A DNA stretch of 64,000 bases, from contig CAKRCW010000005.1 of assembly GCA_934309145.1 (NCBI GenBank), positions 1 to 64,000 of the forward strand, given 5' to 3'. Source of the DNA: an uncultured Lachnospiraceae bacterium. GTDB lineage: Bacteria; Bacillota; Clostridia; Lachnospirales; Lachnospiraceae. Below are positions 37,001 through 44,287 of the stretch, one piece after another. The notes below the pieces were generated by a model. That model saw only the letters and a program-made list of their open reading frames with translations, was not told the origin of the DNA and made no database searches. The stretch's first letter is position 1, and every line of letters begins with the position of its first letter. Made by a program: the position numbers and the translations under genes.

Positions 37001-37054
37001 AAAATAAAAATGGAAATAGCTAAGAAACGTATCATAGAAAAAGACCGCACTTAG
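34031..37054 (+). CDS. Calcineurin-like phosphoesterase fused to a STAND/AAA-type NTPase (candidate defence protein)
   Basis: 1007 residues. The N-terminal 300 residues are a metallophosphoesterase with all five metal motifs: D10-x-H12 (SDLH), GD47, GNHD (88-91), H200/H201 (VMHHS) and GHEH (228-231). A P-loop NTPase follows with Walker A GEHKAGKT (370-377) and Walker B VVLLDE (438-443). The remaining 500 residues are helical and resemble the sensor half of STAND proteins. Effector-NTPase-sensor order is the plan of Avs/NLR-like anti-phage proteins, where the sensor recognises a phage component and the effector is switched on. Here the effector would be a phosphoesterase or nuclease. GGAGGGAACG precedes the ATG. 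The codon use is very AT-rich. Function is inferred; no named system is assigned. Confidence 0.75.
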   Translation: MRIQLIHLSDLHFSKKTDPFEIQIDKMMQALNTIDDADECILIISGDLAASGHFNEYRYVSSLVGAISKFLREEKTNGKQIEVICVPGNHDVFFPKIDAAIDNFTDLEGKGNIYVEKYLSGMGGFFNFAQHRKCFLDDKIVSKRVLSYGERKIGFVMVNSAPLSMLGGNAEDMGRHYLSDEHISAIENATEADINILVMHHSIEWFNSSCKDRLRKIISKKYSLVLTGHEHEPVGESRNINGAGEVQYVQGNALCGYASEGNGLCVVDLDFNSSRMIGHSLLWNKSFYVPKIILDAPIKDCIGKNFTTKREFIKTLDIDASKRKIDDYYVFPSLTYNYCKENDEVEKYDVETENELMEVIEKYNKIVIYGEHKAGKTLLAKRMFKNFLNQGKTPLLITASDVNKKKIDRTIKYAFYEQYDNENDEYELFKQIKNSNKVVLLDEANLIPQNTFNTLLKFFEKCFGKIVVFSEEKIDLDIKRQVVDLMIEQDTLNMMIKPFLYVKRKKLISNILSCNKENERDVDKETHKINELINAQIKYFNLDPEFIINFVNQYERDYRFQFSSGLNVFNIVYESSIRNRIIANSQSIDATIVINVLRELAFYMHFGKKNVVGIDEISNVVEKYKKNYRQKVNIRSFIDATIKAKILVDVDNEIRFKDHTLVAYFVAQALNQKYHQDEDIKDNLEYLLKNLCFSINSDIVLFLALITNNPKFVNIIIDGAKKHFEQQEELSFDDENVKFLLDTTIPVKNNLPSEEERRQREEVLAKQEEDVKFSDLIELVNEYDYSEEDLLKIENQIMISFKYLEILSKTLPAFCQNMKVEQQDMLVSLIYRCPNQFLFEILKDIGDNFEAFCNEVYDDISVLRQEKNIAEVNIDSVKHMIEQISAVLVMALYQVVASTAASEQTITALNEFDYNRNSNYKLQNLMMISRVADISTFSRRAQELNRELENKIEKSIIKYSVREYLLRNNVEIYGEAQSLIDCFFGEQTSRKIKMEIAKKRIIEKDRT

Positions 37055-37113
37055 GGCTTTTGTCCATTGTAGATAAAGCCCAACTACAATGGAGTTTTGT
37101 ATAAATGCGGTCT
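37042..37113 (+). terminator. Nested hairpin at the 3' end of the phosphoesterase-NTPase gene
   Basis: AGACCGCA (37042-37049) pairs with TGCGGTCT (37106-37113); inside, TCCATTGTAG (37063-37072) pairs with CTACAATGGA (37084-37093) followed by GTTTTGT. The outer arm lies in the last codons of the gene. Confidence 0.6.
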
Positions 37114-37192
37114 GTATAGTATATGCAAGACAGCATATAATTAGACTGATGAGTCAGAATTTATGTCAATGATTATATTGCTGAGTTAGTAA

Positions 37193-38308
37193 GACAGAAA
37201 GAGAGATGAGCATTTTGGAAAAACTTTTGACCTTTCACAATTTGATGAACACAGAGAAAACAACAGAAGAGAAGTGAAAAAAGCAGATGGTGGCTTGCCT
37301 GTTTCTTTGTGGGACACCTATTCTTCCTTTGCGAACTGTTATGGTGGAGTTATTATTCTTGGTGTTAAAGAAAATAAAGATGGTAGTTGGAGAACTACTG
37401 GTCTCCAGAATGCATCTAAGCTTCGTAAAGAATTTTGGGATAATATGAACAATCCCAAGAAGGTAAGTATCAATCTTCTGTCGGAAGATGATGTGCAGAC
37501 TTATGAAGTTGGTGACAATAAGGATGTTATCATGGTTATTTATGTGCCTATGGCAAAGCGTGAGCAGAAGCCAGTGTACATTAATAATGATATTTTTAAT
37601 GGCACATTCCGCAGAAATTATGAGGGCGATTATCATTGTACCCGGTTGCAGGTAAAGACGATGCTTCGTGATCAGACTGAACGTACCATGGACATGGAAG
37701 TGCTGGACAAGGTTCCGATGGAAGATTTGAATTATGATACCATACATGGATATCGTAACAGTCATCGTTCTTTAAAAGAGGGACATCCGTTTGAATGATT
37801 GAGCGATCATGAATATTTGCGAAGTATTGGTGCCGCTGCAATTTCTGAGGAAGATGGACAGTTACATCCAACGGCAGCAGGCATGTTGATGTTTTGGGAT
37901 GAGTATAACATTGTGCGTCATTTCCCTGAGTATTTCTTGGATTATAGGGAAGAGTTAGACCCTACCACGCGCTGGAGTGACAGATTGCAGTCCAGTTACG
38001 GTGAATGGTCCAGAAATGTGTGTGACTTCTATTTTAGGATATACAATAAAATTATCAAAGACATTAAGGTACCATTCAAAATGGTTAGTGGTGAACGTAT
38101 TGACGATACTTCGGTGCATAAGGCACTTCGTGAGGCTTTGGCAAATTGTTTGATTAATGCAGATTATCATGGCTTAAGAGGCGTTGTTATTCGTAAGGAA
38201 AAGGATAAAATTATTTTCTCAAATCCGGGATATGTCAGAACAGGTAAAAAACAGATGCGTCTTGGTGGCGAATCCGACCCGCGAAATAAGGCATTTATCC
38301 GTTGTTGA
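37193..38308 (+). pseudogene. Degraded AlbA_2 / ATP-binding putative DNA-binding protein
   Basis: Reading through gives a recognisable member of the AlbA_2 (Schlafen-like AAA_4) plus HATPase_c_4 family: 'ENNRREVKKADGGLPVSLWD', 'YSSFANCYGGVIILGVKE', then 'DHEYLRSIGAA', 'REALANCLINADYHG' and 'IIFSNPG'. It is broken in three ways. No start codon is available in frame after the TAA at 37190. An in-frame TGA at 37796-37798 cuts it after 'EGHPFE'. The conserved 'LGGESDPRN' is followed by a stop at 38306 instead of the usual further 100-200 residues. These proteins are often linked to mobile or defence regions. Confidence 0.85.
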
Positions 38309-38654
38309 AAAAAACTGCAGAAAATGTGAAAGAAAAAAAGAGAGCAGCTTATCAAGAGAATCTGTTGAAAGAATTACTTGATGATATTTGTCATAGTTTT
38401 AAGTAAGTGTCTTAATTTTGTATGAACATGATGGGATTACGAGGAAATAGCGTATTGATAAGACGATAATGCTTATTGGTATCAAACCGGCATCACAACC
38501 CACGAAATTCGTATCACAGAATGCAATATTGTCATAATTTCCAATTTACATCTCTGTTCGTTCATGTTATATTAGTTGCCATCTGAATTATGGCAATGAG
38601 TATGTATCGTGCAAGTGTGTAGCGTTGCTATTTGCTGTTGCGGAGTGGATGGCA
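38309..38654 (+). other. 346-base stretch after the pseudogene
   Basis: No intact gene. A 33-codon open segment at 38305-38406 (L-K-K-T-A-E-N-V... ending LLDDICHSFK) may be the tail of a deleted gene. The rest is AT-rich without clear terminator or promoter. Confidence 0.4.
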
Positions 38655-39224
38655 ATGAAAAATAGTGAAGATAAGCGAAAGGAAAAATATCAAAAAGAGC
38701 ATGAAGAAATTTCACTAACTCAGGCGTTAAAAAGATATAATCAAGTTCAAAACGATAAGCAGGAAATCCAGAAATGGAAGAAAAGAAGCGTAGAGGTTGG
38801 GAAAGATATTCCGGAATGTGGAACGGTTGAGGATTATGAGAATTATCAATACATAGTACCAATAATTCAATTTATGCAATATTGGGAGAATAAGAATTAT
38901 GGAATGTTGGGAAAGGTATTGAAGAATATGTTTTCATATGAGACGTCCGAAAAAAAGCGAGCTGGAGAAACAAGAAAACTTTTTGAACATAAGAAATTAA
39001 ATGCTTATAAGATACTTGAAATCGAAGAACGTGGATGCGGTATGTCTAAAGTTGTTGTAAATGTCGAGTGGGATAGTAATGGAGAAATGAAGAGTGGTGA
39101 TTTGGTTTTAGGTGTGTCTTATGTTTCGTTGAATCAAGATACGAAAGAAACCGCATTGCCGTGGAAGAATAATGGGGAATGGGTTATTTATCCGTGGGAT
39201 GTAAGTGCACTGCATAAAGTGTAA
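38655..39224 (+). CDS. Hypothetical protein of the defence island
   Basis: 189 residues from the ATG at 38655 (GGAG nine bases upstream); a TTG at 38625 and an ATG at 38649 are alternatives. The first 65 residues are highly charged and probably helical or coiled ('KEKYQKEHEEISLTQALKRY'). The second half has strand-like segments ('MSKVVVNVEWDSNGEMKSGD') and ends 'GEWVIYPWDVSALHKV'. No family was recognised. It lies 38 bases before the next gene in the same direction, so the two probably form a pair. Confidence 0.6.
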   Translation: MKNSEDKRKEKYQKEHEEISLTQALKRYNQVQNDKQEIQKWKKRSVEVGKDIPECGTVEDYENYQYIVPIIQFMQYWENKNYGMLGKVLKNMFSYETSEKKRAGETRKLFEHKKLNAYKILEIEERGCGMSKVVVNVEWDSNGEMKSGDLVLGVSYVSLNQDTKETALPWKNNGEWVIYPWDVSALHKV

Positions 39225-39262
39225 CGTTGTTGTGTGGATTTTAAAAGAGAGAAGGGATTGCA

Positions 39263-40057
39263 ATGAAGCGAACATATGATGATGTTGTGAATTATGTAGA
39301 AAATCAAAGTAATGGGAAGTGTAAAGTAGTTAGTGCGAAACCAGAACATTCTTTTGATGATTTAGGAATTATTGTTAATGTCTGGAATGTGAAGACGGAT
39401 GTAGATGGTGATTGGTGGGTTGTGGAAGGCGATCGGGTTCCTATGAATTTGTATCCACAAGGAGCATATTATTTTTCGGCAGATGAAGTATATTCATTTC
39501 ATATGGGACTGATGGAAAGAATGTATGCATCTCATGAAAAATATGAACCAGAAGGTTTTGTAAGAGCAATAACGATGGATGGTGAAATTGCACCGACGTT
39601 ATTTAGAAAACTTAAAAATGTTGCAATGCTAATTGATGGTGCACAGGAAGTTGAGGATTTTCAGGCAATTGGGGTTCAATGTAGAGAAATACTAATTGAT
39701 TTGGGAAATACAATATACTATCCTGAAATGTCTAGAGGAGAAGAACAACCTCAAGCATCTAATTTTAAACGTAAGGCAGAATTATTTGTTAGACATTATA
39801 TGTCAGGTAGTGAGAATAGCGATTATAGGAGCTATATTAAAAAAGTAACGGAAGCAACATGGGACTACGCGTCCAAAATAACACATTCTCAAACGGCTAC
39901 ATTTTACGACGCATCTAGTTGTGTGACGATGACAACGTCGCTGGTAGGGATATATGAAAACATTCGTCAAAAAATATATGATGTTTTATCGCAATATATA
40001 TGTAAAAGTTGTAAAAGTAAAAAATTATTGCTTATTGATGATGAAAGTAATGACTAA
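39263..40057 (+). CDS. Uncharacterised island protein, truncated by an in-frame stop within a zinc ribbon
   Basis: 264 residues. No family is certain. The middle ('DFQAIGVQCREILIDLGNTI') and the later helical part ('EATWDYASKITHSQTATFYD') recall HEPN/Abi-like helical domains of defence proteins, which is only a resemblance. The last residues hold 'YICKSCKSKKLLLIDDESND' and then TAA. The same frame continues for 39 codons and supplies a second 'CKEC' knuckle (see 40058-40177), so a four-Cys zinc ribbon is split by the stop. AGAAGGGA precedes the ATG. Confidence 0.65.
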   Translation: MKRTYDDVVNYVENQSNGKCKVVSAKPEHSFDDLGIIVNVWNVKTDVDGDWWVVEGDRVPMNLYPQGAYYFSADEVYSFHMGLMERMYASHEKYEPEGFVRAITMDGEIAPTLFRKLKNVAMLIDGAQEVEDFQAIGVQCREILIDLGNTIYYPEMSRGEEQPQASNFKRKAELFVRHYMSGSENSDYRSYIKKVTEATWDYASKITHSQTATFYDASSCVTMTTSLVGIYENIRQKIYDVLSQYICKSCKSKKLLLIDDESND

Positions 40058-40177
40058 GGCGTGGTTACCAAATTATATCTTCAATGTAAAGAATGTGGAG
40101 AAATAACAGAGGTTGTATTTGATATTGAGAATAGCAAGCCATCTGATTATATTCAAGGGAAAATAGAGGATGTATAA
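40058..40177 (+). pseudogene. In-frame continuation of the previous gene (second half of a zinc ribbon)
   Basis: Directly after the TAA at 40055-40057 the frame reads 'GVVTKLYLQCKECGEITEVV' and continues to a TAA at 40175-40177. 'CKSC...CKEC' would complete a Cys4 zinc ribbon. This is either the result of a recent nonsense change or a site of stop read-through. Confidence 0.7.
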
Positions 40178-40217
40178 TACTCTTAATTTGGGGTAAAGAT
40201 AAATTTATAATATGCAG

Positions 40218-40246
40218 TTGACACAGCCTGTTAATTGTCATATTAT
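40218..40246 (+). promoter_or_regulatory. Promoter of the type III antitoxin RNA
   Basis: TTGACA (40218-40223), 17 bases, TATTAT (40241-40246). Transcription would start within a few bases of the first repeat at 40258. Confidence 0.8.
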
Positions 40247-40257
40247 AATTATAGAGA

Positions 40258-40360
40258 GGTCTCCATTAACCTTATGGTCTTGAACCATAGAAGAGATGAA
40301 CATTAAAGAAGGTCTCCATTAACCTTCGGTAATCAATCCGTAAAGAGATGAACATTAACG
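40258..40360 (+). ncRNA. cptI: Type III antitoxin RNA with two 53-nt repeats (CptI-like)
   Basis: Two tandem units begin at 40258 and 40311. Both have the same outer parts, GGTCTCCATTAACCTT at the 5' side and AAGAGATGAACATTAA at the 3' side. The centres differ but both form a hairpin: TATGGT-CTTGA-ACCATA in the first, CGG-TAATCAAT-CCG in the second. In type III systems such repeats fold into pseudoknots that bind and inhibit the toxin; the toxin also cuts the precursor into single repeat units. A terminator and the toxin gene follow, exactly as in ToxIN/CptIN loci. CptIN systems with two or so repeats of about 45 nt are known from Eubacterium rectale and Coprococcus relatives. Confidence 0.88.
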
Positions 40361-40361
40361 A

Positions 40362-40390
40362 GTGGGAAGCTTAGTCTTCCCACATTTTTT
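40362..40390 (+). terminator. Terminator between antitoxin RNA and toxin gene
   Basis: GTGGGAAG (40362-40369), 6-base loop, CTTCCCAC (40376-40383), then ATTTTTT. In type III modules this leaky terminator sets the excess of antitoxin RNA over toxin mRNA. Confidence 0.92.
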
Positions 40391-40416
40391 AACTCAAAAT
40401 ACAAAGGAGCGGTATT

Positions 40417-40983
40417 ATGTTTACATTGGAGGGAAAGTTGACATTTATCAACATTGACCAGAGCTACCTCAAAAAGCTGCATGATGCATGCTCAGAGGTA
40501 TATTATAAGCCAAGCGGTTATGAGAATAAGCCGTACATAGGAATTTTGATAAATAAAAACGACAGAAAGTATGTAATTCCATTATCTTCTGCTAAGGAAA
40601 AACATAAGCAATGGAAAAATGTCGATAAAGAATGTTATCTGGTTTATGAAATGGCAAAGAAGTCCAGTATGGGGCAAGGAGATATTTGGGTGACCGCAGA
40701 AGCGGATGATGTAAAGCATATTCTGTCTGTTATGGATATTAAGAAAATGATTCCGATTGTGGATGGTGTTTACAGTAGAGTAAATATTAATCCTGAGGAC
40801 GCAGATACCGATGATGTTAAAAAATATAGGGACTTGCTAAATAAGGAATATTCTTTTTGCTTGAAGGTAATTGATGAAGTTATTGGAAAAGCTAACAAGT
40901 TGTACGATAAACAGATGGCAACCGGAAAGGTAGTTAAGTTTTGCTGCGATTTTAAGGCGTTAGAAGAAACGGCAGATAAATAG
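40417..40983 (+). CDS. cptN: Type III toxin-antitoxin endoribonuclease toxin (ToxN/AbiQ/CptN family)
   Basis: 188 residues. 'FINIDQSYLKKLHDACSEVY' near the start and 'KPYIGILINKNDRKYVIPLS' followed by 'SAKEKHKQW' match the ToxN core. The Ser/Lys residues of 'PLSSAKEKH' (57-60) correspond to the catalytic loop (TSPK in ToxN). The enzyme cuts mRNA at A-rich sites when free of its RNA antitoxin, stopping growth during phage infection (abortive infection) or after loss of the locus. AAAGGAGCGG precedes the ATG. It lies directly behind the repeats and terminator, so the module is complete. Confidence 0.9.
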   Translation: MFTLEGKLTFINIDQSYLKKLHDACSEVYYKPSGYENKPYIGILINKNDRKYVIPLSSAKEKHKQWKNVDKECYLVYEMAKKSSMGQGDIWVTAEADDVKHILSVMDIKKMIPIVDGVYSRVNINPEDADTDDVKKYRDLLNKEYSFCLKVIDEVIGKANKLYDKQMATGKVVKFCCDFKALEETADK

Positions 40984-40986
40984 TAG

Positions 40987-41013
40987 CGGATGGCTCGCAT
41001 GAGCCATCCGTTT
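40987..41013 (+). terminator. Terminator after the toxin gene
   Basis: CGGATGGCTC-GCAT-GAGCCATCCG (40987-41010) followed by TTT. Confidence 0.85.
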
Positions 41014-41035
41014 ACAAATATATGGAGTGAAGAAT

Positions 41036-41275
41036 TTAAAAAGGTTCTAAACTATCCCCCGCATCCACCCATGCCTGCATCTCGCCATCCAGAGCAAATT
41101 TTGCATATTCTAGCGGATTATCAATCGCCAGAGCATTTAGACACCTCTGAGAATTAGGAGTGGTCCGTATCCCGGATTATGCTTGGTTGCAGTCAATCCG
41201 GAGGATGTAGCCGTTGTAGTGGTTAATGTCAATGATGTTATGCATCAGGTTATATTCTGCGTGTATTAATTTCAT
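41036..41275 (-). pseudogene. DUF6061-like small protein interrupted by an in-frame TAA
   Basis: On the minus strand an ATG at 41275 begins 'MKLIHAEYNLMHNIIDINHY' and 'NGYILRIDCNQA', then TAA (41179-41177). The same frame goes on with 'SGIRTTPNSQRCLNALAIDN' and 'PLEYAKFALDGEMQAWVDA' to a stop at 41036. The joined 79-codon product matches the size and pattern of DUF6061-type small proteins of gut Clostridia mobile regions (name given from memory). Function unknown. A palindrome AAGCCCATGGGCTT at about 41312-41325 lies upstream. Confidence 0.75.
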
Positions 41276-41548
41276 TGTTATCAGTCCTTTCGTTTGAAGT
41301 GGAGGTAAAAAGCCCATGGGCTTATTTTGGACTTGAAAAACTTTTGAAATCGATATAATAATCACAAAATGTACCATTATACAAAATAAAACATCACTAG
41401 AAAAAAACAGAAAAACGAATGGGGACAATGATTTAAATTTGCAAAAATTACCCAATGACGATAAAATATACAGAGAAAGATGTTGAAACATCTCCAAAAT
41501 CCCCAATTCAGGAGAAAACAGTGAAACAGATAGGAGGTGTCATATAGC

Positions 41549-42115
41549 ATGAGCAAGGCAACGACAAAGTTTGCAATAGCATTTGCGTTTAAGGAGTTGT
41601 TATTAGAAAAATCAATTGATAAAATAACAATCAATGACATTACGGAAAAGTGTGGGATAAACCGTCAGACTTTTTATTATCATTTTCATGATATATATGA
41701 GTTGATTGAATGGATTTGTGAAACAGATGCAGATCATGTCCTGAAACAGAATAAAACATATGATACATGGCAGGAAGGATTTCTGGCAATATTTCATCTG
41801 CTGAAAAAGGACGAACCTTTTGTTGTCAACATCTATCATAATGTTCCGCGAGGATATATTTACCGTTATTTGTATAAAGTAACATATCAGCTGATATATG
41901 ATGTACTTGAAGAAAAAGCGGAAGGTATGGTTGTGCGGGAAGAGGATAAAACATTCATTGCGGATTTTTACAAATATGGGTTTGTTGGTCTGGTGTTAGA
42001 ATGGATTGACAAAGGAATGAAGGAGGATCCGAAACAGATTATTGAAAGATTGAATGCATTGATTCAGGGATCCTTCGCACATGCACTGAATAATGCAAAA
42101 CTGAACAAGAGCTGA
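41549..42115 (+). CDS. TetR/AcrR family transcriptional regulator
   Basis: 188 residues from the ATG at 41549; GGAGGTG lies about ten bases before it. The DNA-binding part is residues 3-50: 'IAFAFKELLLEKSIDKITIN', 'DITEKCGINRQTFYYHFHD'. The C-terminal half matches the TetR_C_8 / DhaS-like ligand domain ('FIADFYKYGFVGLVLEWIDK', 'GMKEDPKQI'). The next gene in the same direction is oleate hydratase, so it may sense fatty acids, but a terminator lies between them and the link is inference. Confidence 0.88.
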   Translation: MSKATTKFAIAFAFKELLLEKSIDKITINDITEKCGINRQTFYYHFHDIYELIEWICETDADHVLKQNKTYDTWQEGFLAIFHLLKKDEPFVVNIYHNVPRGYIYRYLYKVTYQLIYDVLEEKAEGMVVREEDKTFIADFYKYGFVGLVLEWIDKGMKEDPKQIIERLNALIQGSFAHALNNAKLNKS

Positions 42116-42157
42116 TTACGACAAATCTGCTAGTTTGTCGTATATGGATGCAATGTA

Positions 42158-42194
42158 AGAGAATTGTCGCTTTCTATGACAGTTCTCTTTTTTT
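42158..42194 (+). terminator. Terminator after tetR-type gene
   Basis: AGAGAATTGTC (42158-42168), 9-base loop, GACAGTTCTCT (42178-42188), then a T run. A weaker hairpin ACGACAAA...TTTGTCGT precedes it. Confidence 0.9.
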
Positions 42195-42286
42195 GTGCAT
42201 AGTAGGAAGAAGATTTTGTGGATATACTGTGTATATGGAAACAAAGAAAAATGGCGCAGTTTAAACAGAAAAGGAGTGTGTATATT

Positions 42287-44080
42287 ATGTATTATTCAGC
42301 AGGAACTTATGAAGCATTTGCAAGACCTGAAAAACCGGAGGGTGCTGACCGGAAATCAGCATATATCATTGGAACAGGATTAGCGGGGCTTTCTGCAGCT
42401 TTTTATCTTGTGAGAGATGGTCAGGTAAAGGGAGAGCGTATTCATCTTCTTGAGAAGCTGGAGCTTGCCGGAGGCAGCTGCGATGGAAGAAAGGATGTCC
42501 GAAAAGGCTTCTATATGCGTGGCGGAAGAGAAATGGACAACCATTTTGAATGTATGTGGGATATGTTCCGGGATGTTCCTTCGATAGAGACACCGGGCGT
42601 CTCTGTTTTGGATGAGTATTATTGGTTAAACAAGCATGATCCGAATTACTCCCTTTGCAGGGCTTCGGAGAAATGCGGACAGGATGCACATACAGATAAG
42701 AAATTTACACTTGATAAGGATTCTGCCCTGGCATTGTCAAAGTTGTTTATGACACCGGAAAAAGATTTGGAGGATAAAAAAATCAGTGAGATATTGCCAG
42801 ATTCCTTCTGGGACACGAATTTCTGGTTGTACTGGCAGACAATGTTTGCATTCCAGAGATGGTCATCTGCATTGGAAATGAAACGATATTTGTGCAGATA
42901 CTGCCATCATATTGACGGGCTTCCAGATTTTTCTGCACTCCGCTTTACGAAATACAATCAATACGAGAGCATGATTCTTCCGCTTGTAAAATATCTCGAA
43001 AGCCATGGTGTGTCAGTCGAGTATGGCATGGATGTCAAAAATGTTGTCATCAAAGATGAAAATGGTAAAAAAATTGCCACACAGATCGTATATGAAAAGG
43101 ATGGAAAACCAGGTACAATTGATTTGATCGAGGATGATCTGGTCTTTATAACAAATGGTTGCTGTACAGATACTTCCTGTTATGGAGATCAAAATACAGC
43201 ACCGGATTTGAGCCAGATTAAAAACGGTGCAGGCGAATCTTGGGATTTGTGGAAGAATATTGCTGCACAGGCAAAGAACGGCGAGTATGGTAATCCAAAT
43301 AAATTCTGCGATGATTTTGAAGCAACAAACTGGATGAGTGCAACTGTGGAAACCTCGGATGAAGAGATTATCCAGAAGATTATCAGCATTTGCAAGCGAG
43401 ATCCGAGAGAAGGAAAGGTAACAACCGGAGGAATTGTGACAGTGAAGGATAGTACCGACAACTGGTATCTTTCGTGGACAATCAATCGTCAGCCACAGTT
43501 TAAAGCACAGGATAAAAATACAGTTTTAATCTGGGTATATGCACTTACAACGAATAAAGAAGGAAATTATGTAAAGAAAGCAATGCGTGATTGTACAGGT
43601 GAGGAAGTTTGCCAGGAGTGGCTGTATCACATTGGCGTTCCGACAGATCAGATTGACGATTGGGCAAAAAATCGCTGCAATACAACAACCTGCTTCATGC
43701 CATATATCAATGCGTTTTTCCAGCCAAGAAAAGAAAGCGATCGTCCGCTCGTTGTTCCAGAAGGAGCTGTCAATTTTGCATTTCTGGGACAGTTTGCAGA
43801 GACACCGAGAGATACTATTTTTACGACAGAATACTCCATCCGTACGGGTATGGAAGCAGTTTACACACTTATGAATGTAGATCGTGGTGTTCCGGAAGTG
43901 TGGGGTTCCAAGTACGATGTGCGGGAATTGCTGCGGGCCGCATATTATGCAGTTGATAAAAAGCCGATTGATGAACTTCCGCTTTCTCTCAAAGAAAAGG
44001 TTATCTTAAAGAAAGTAATAAAATCTGTGGAAGGAACTGACCTGGAGATTTTGCTCAAGGAAAGTGGATTACTCCGGTAG
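42287..44080 (+). CDS. ohyA: Oleate hydratase (FAD-dependent fatty acid hydratase)
   Basis: 597 residues from the ATG at 42287 (AAAAGGAG upstream); an upstream start at 42218 would add 23 residues without a ribosome site. The FAD-binding Rossmann motif 'GTGLAGLSAAFYLVRDG' is near residue 29, followed by 'LEKLELAGGSCDG' and 'YMRGGREMDNHFECMWDM'. Later signatures are 'FAFQRWSSALEMKRYLCRYC' and 'NFAFLGQFAETPRDTIFTTE'. It adds water to cis-9 double bonds of oleic or linoleic acid, giving 10-hydroxy acids; in gut bacteria this detoxifies unsaturated fatty acids. It is membrane-associated in related species. Confidence 0.95.
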   Translation: MYYSAGTYEAFARPEKPEGADRKSAYIIGTGLAGLSAAFYLVRDGQVKGERIHLLEKLELAGGSCDGRKDVRKGFYMRGGREMDNHFECMWDMFRDVPSIETPGVSVLDEYYWLNKHDPNYSLCRASEKCGQDAHTDKKFTLDKDSALALSKLFMTPEKDLEDKKISEILPDSFWDTNFWLYWQTMFAFQRWSSALEMKRYLCRYCHHIDGLPDFSALRFTKYNQYESMILPLVKYLESHGVSVEYGMDVKNVVIKDENGKKIATQIVYEKDGKPGTIDLIEDDLVFITNGCCTDTSCYGDQNTAPDLSQIKNGAGESWDLWKNIAAQAKNGEYGNPNKFCDDFEATNWMSATVETSDEEIIQKIISICKRDPREGKVTTGGIVTVKDSTDNWYLSWTINRQPQFKAQDKNTVLIWVYALTTNKEGNYVKKAMRDCTGEEVCQEWLYHIGVPTDQIDDWAKNRCNTTTCFMPYINAFFQPRKESDRPLVVPEGAVNFAFLGQFAETPRDTIFTTEYSIRTGMEAVYTLMNVDRGVPEVWGSKYDVRELLRAAYYAVDKKPIDELPLSLKEKVILKKVIKSVEGTDLEILLKESGLLR

Positions 44081-44145
44081 GAAAGGTTATTCATCGATAT
44101 AGATTGAAGCAAATGTCTTAGATGACAATATAAGTAAGAGTAAGG

Positions 44146-44178
44146 AAAGAGGAAGCATGTGTGGTGTTTCCTCTTTTT
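44146..44178 (+). terminator. Terminator after oleate hydratase
   Basis: AAAGAGGAA (44146-44154) pairs with TTTCCTCTTT (44167-44176), followed by TTG. Confidence 0.8.
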
Positions 44179-44287
44179 GTGTAATATGCCGTTGATTCTG
44201 ATTATTGTTTGAAGATTATAATTGTTATGGTACAATAAATGTATTCGTAAATTCCTATTTGACTTTGAAAGAGGAGACAAAATAAAA

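Noticed and set aside
40258..40360. Tandem repeats considered as a mini CRISPR array
   Set aside because: The conserved parts flank a hairpin rather than spacers, there are only two units, no cas genes, and the toxin gene downstream explains them.
40362..40383. GAAGCTTAG in the toxin-module terminator as a third copy of the inverted-repeat core
   Set aside because: Only a few bases agree and the rest is a plain terminator stem.
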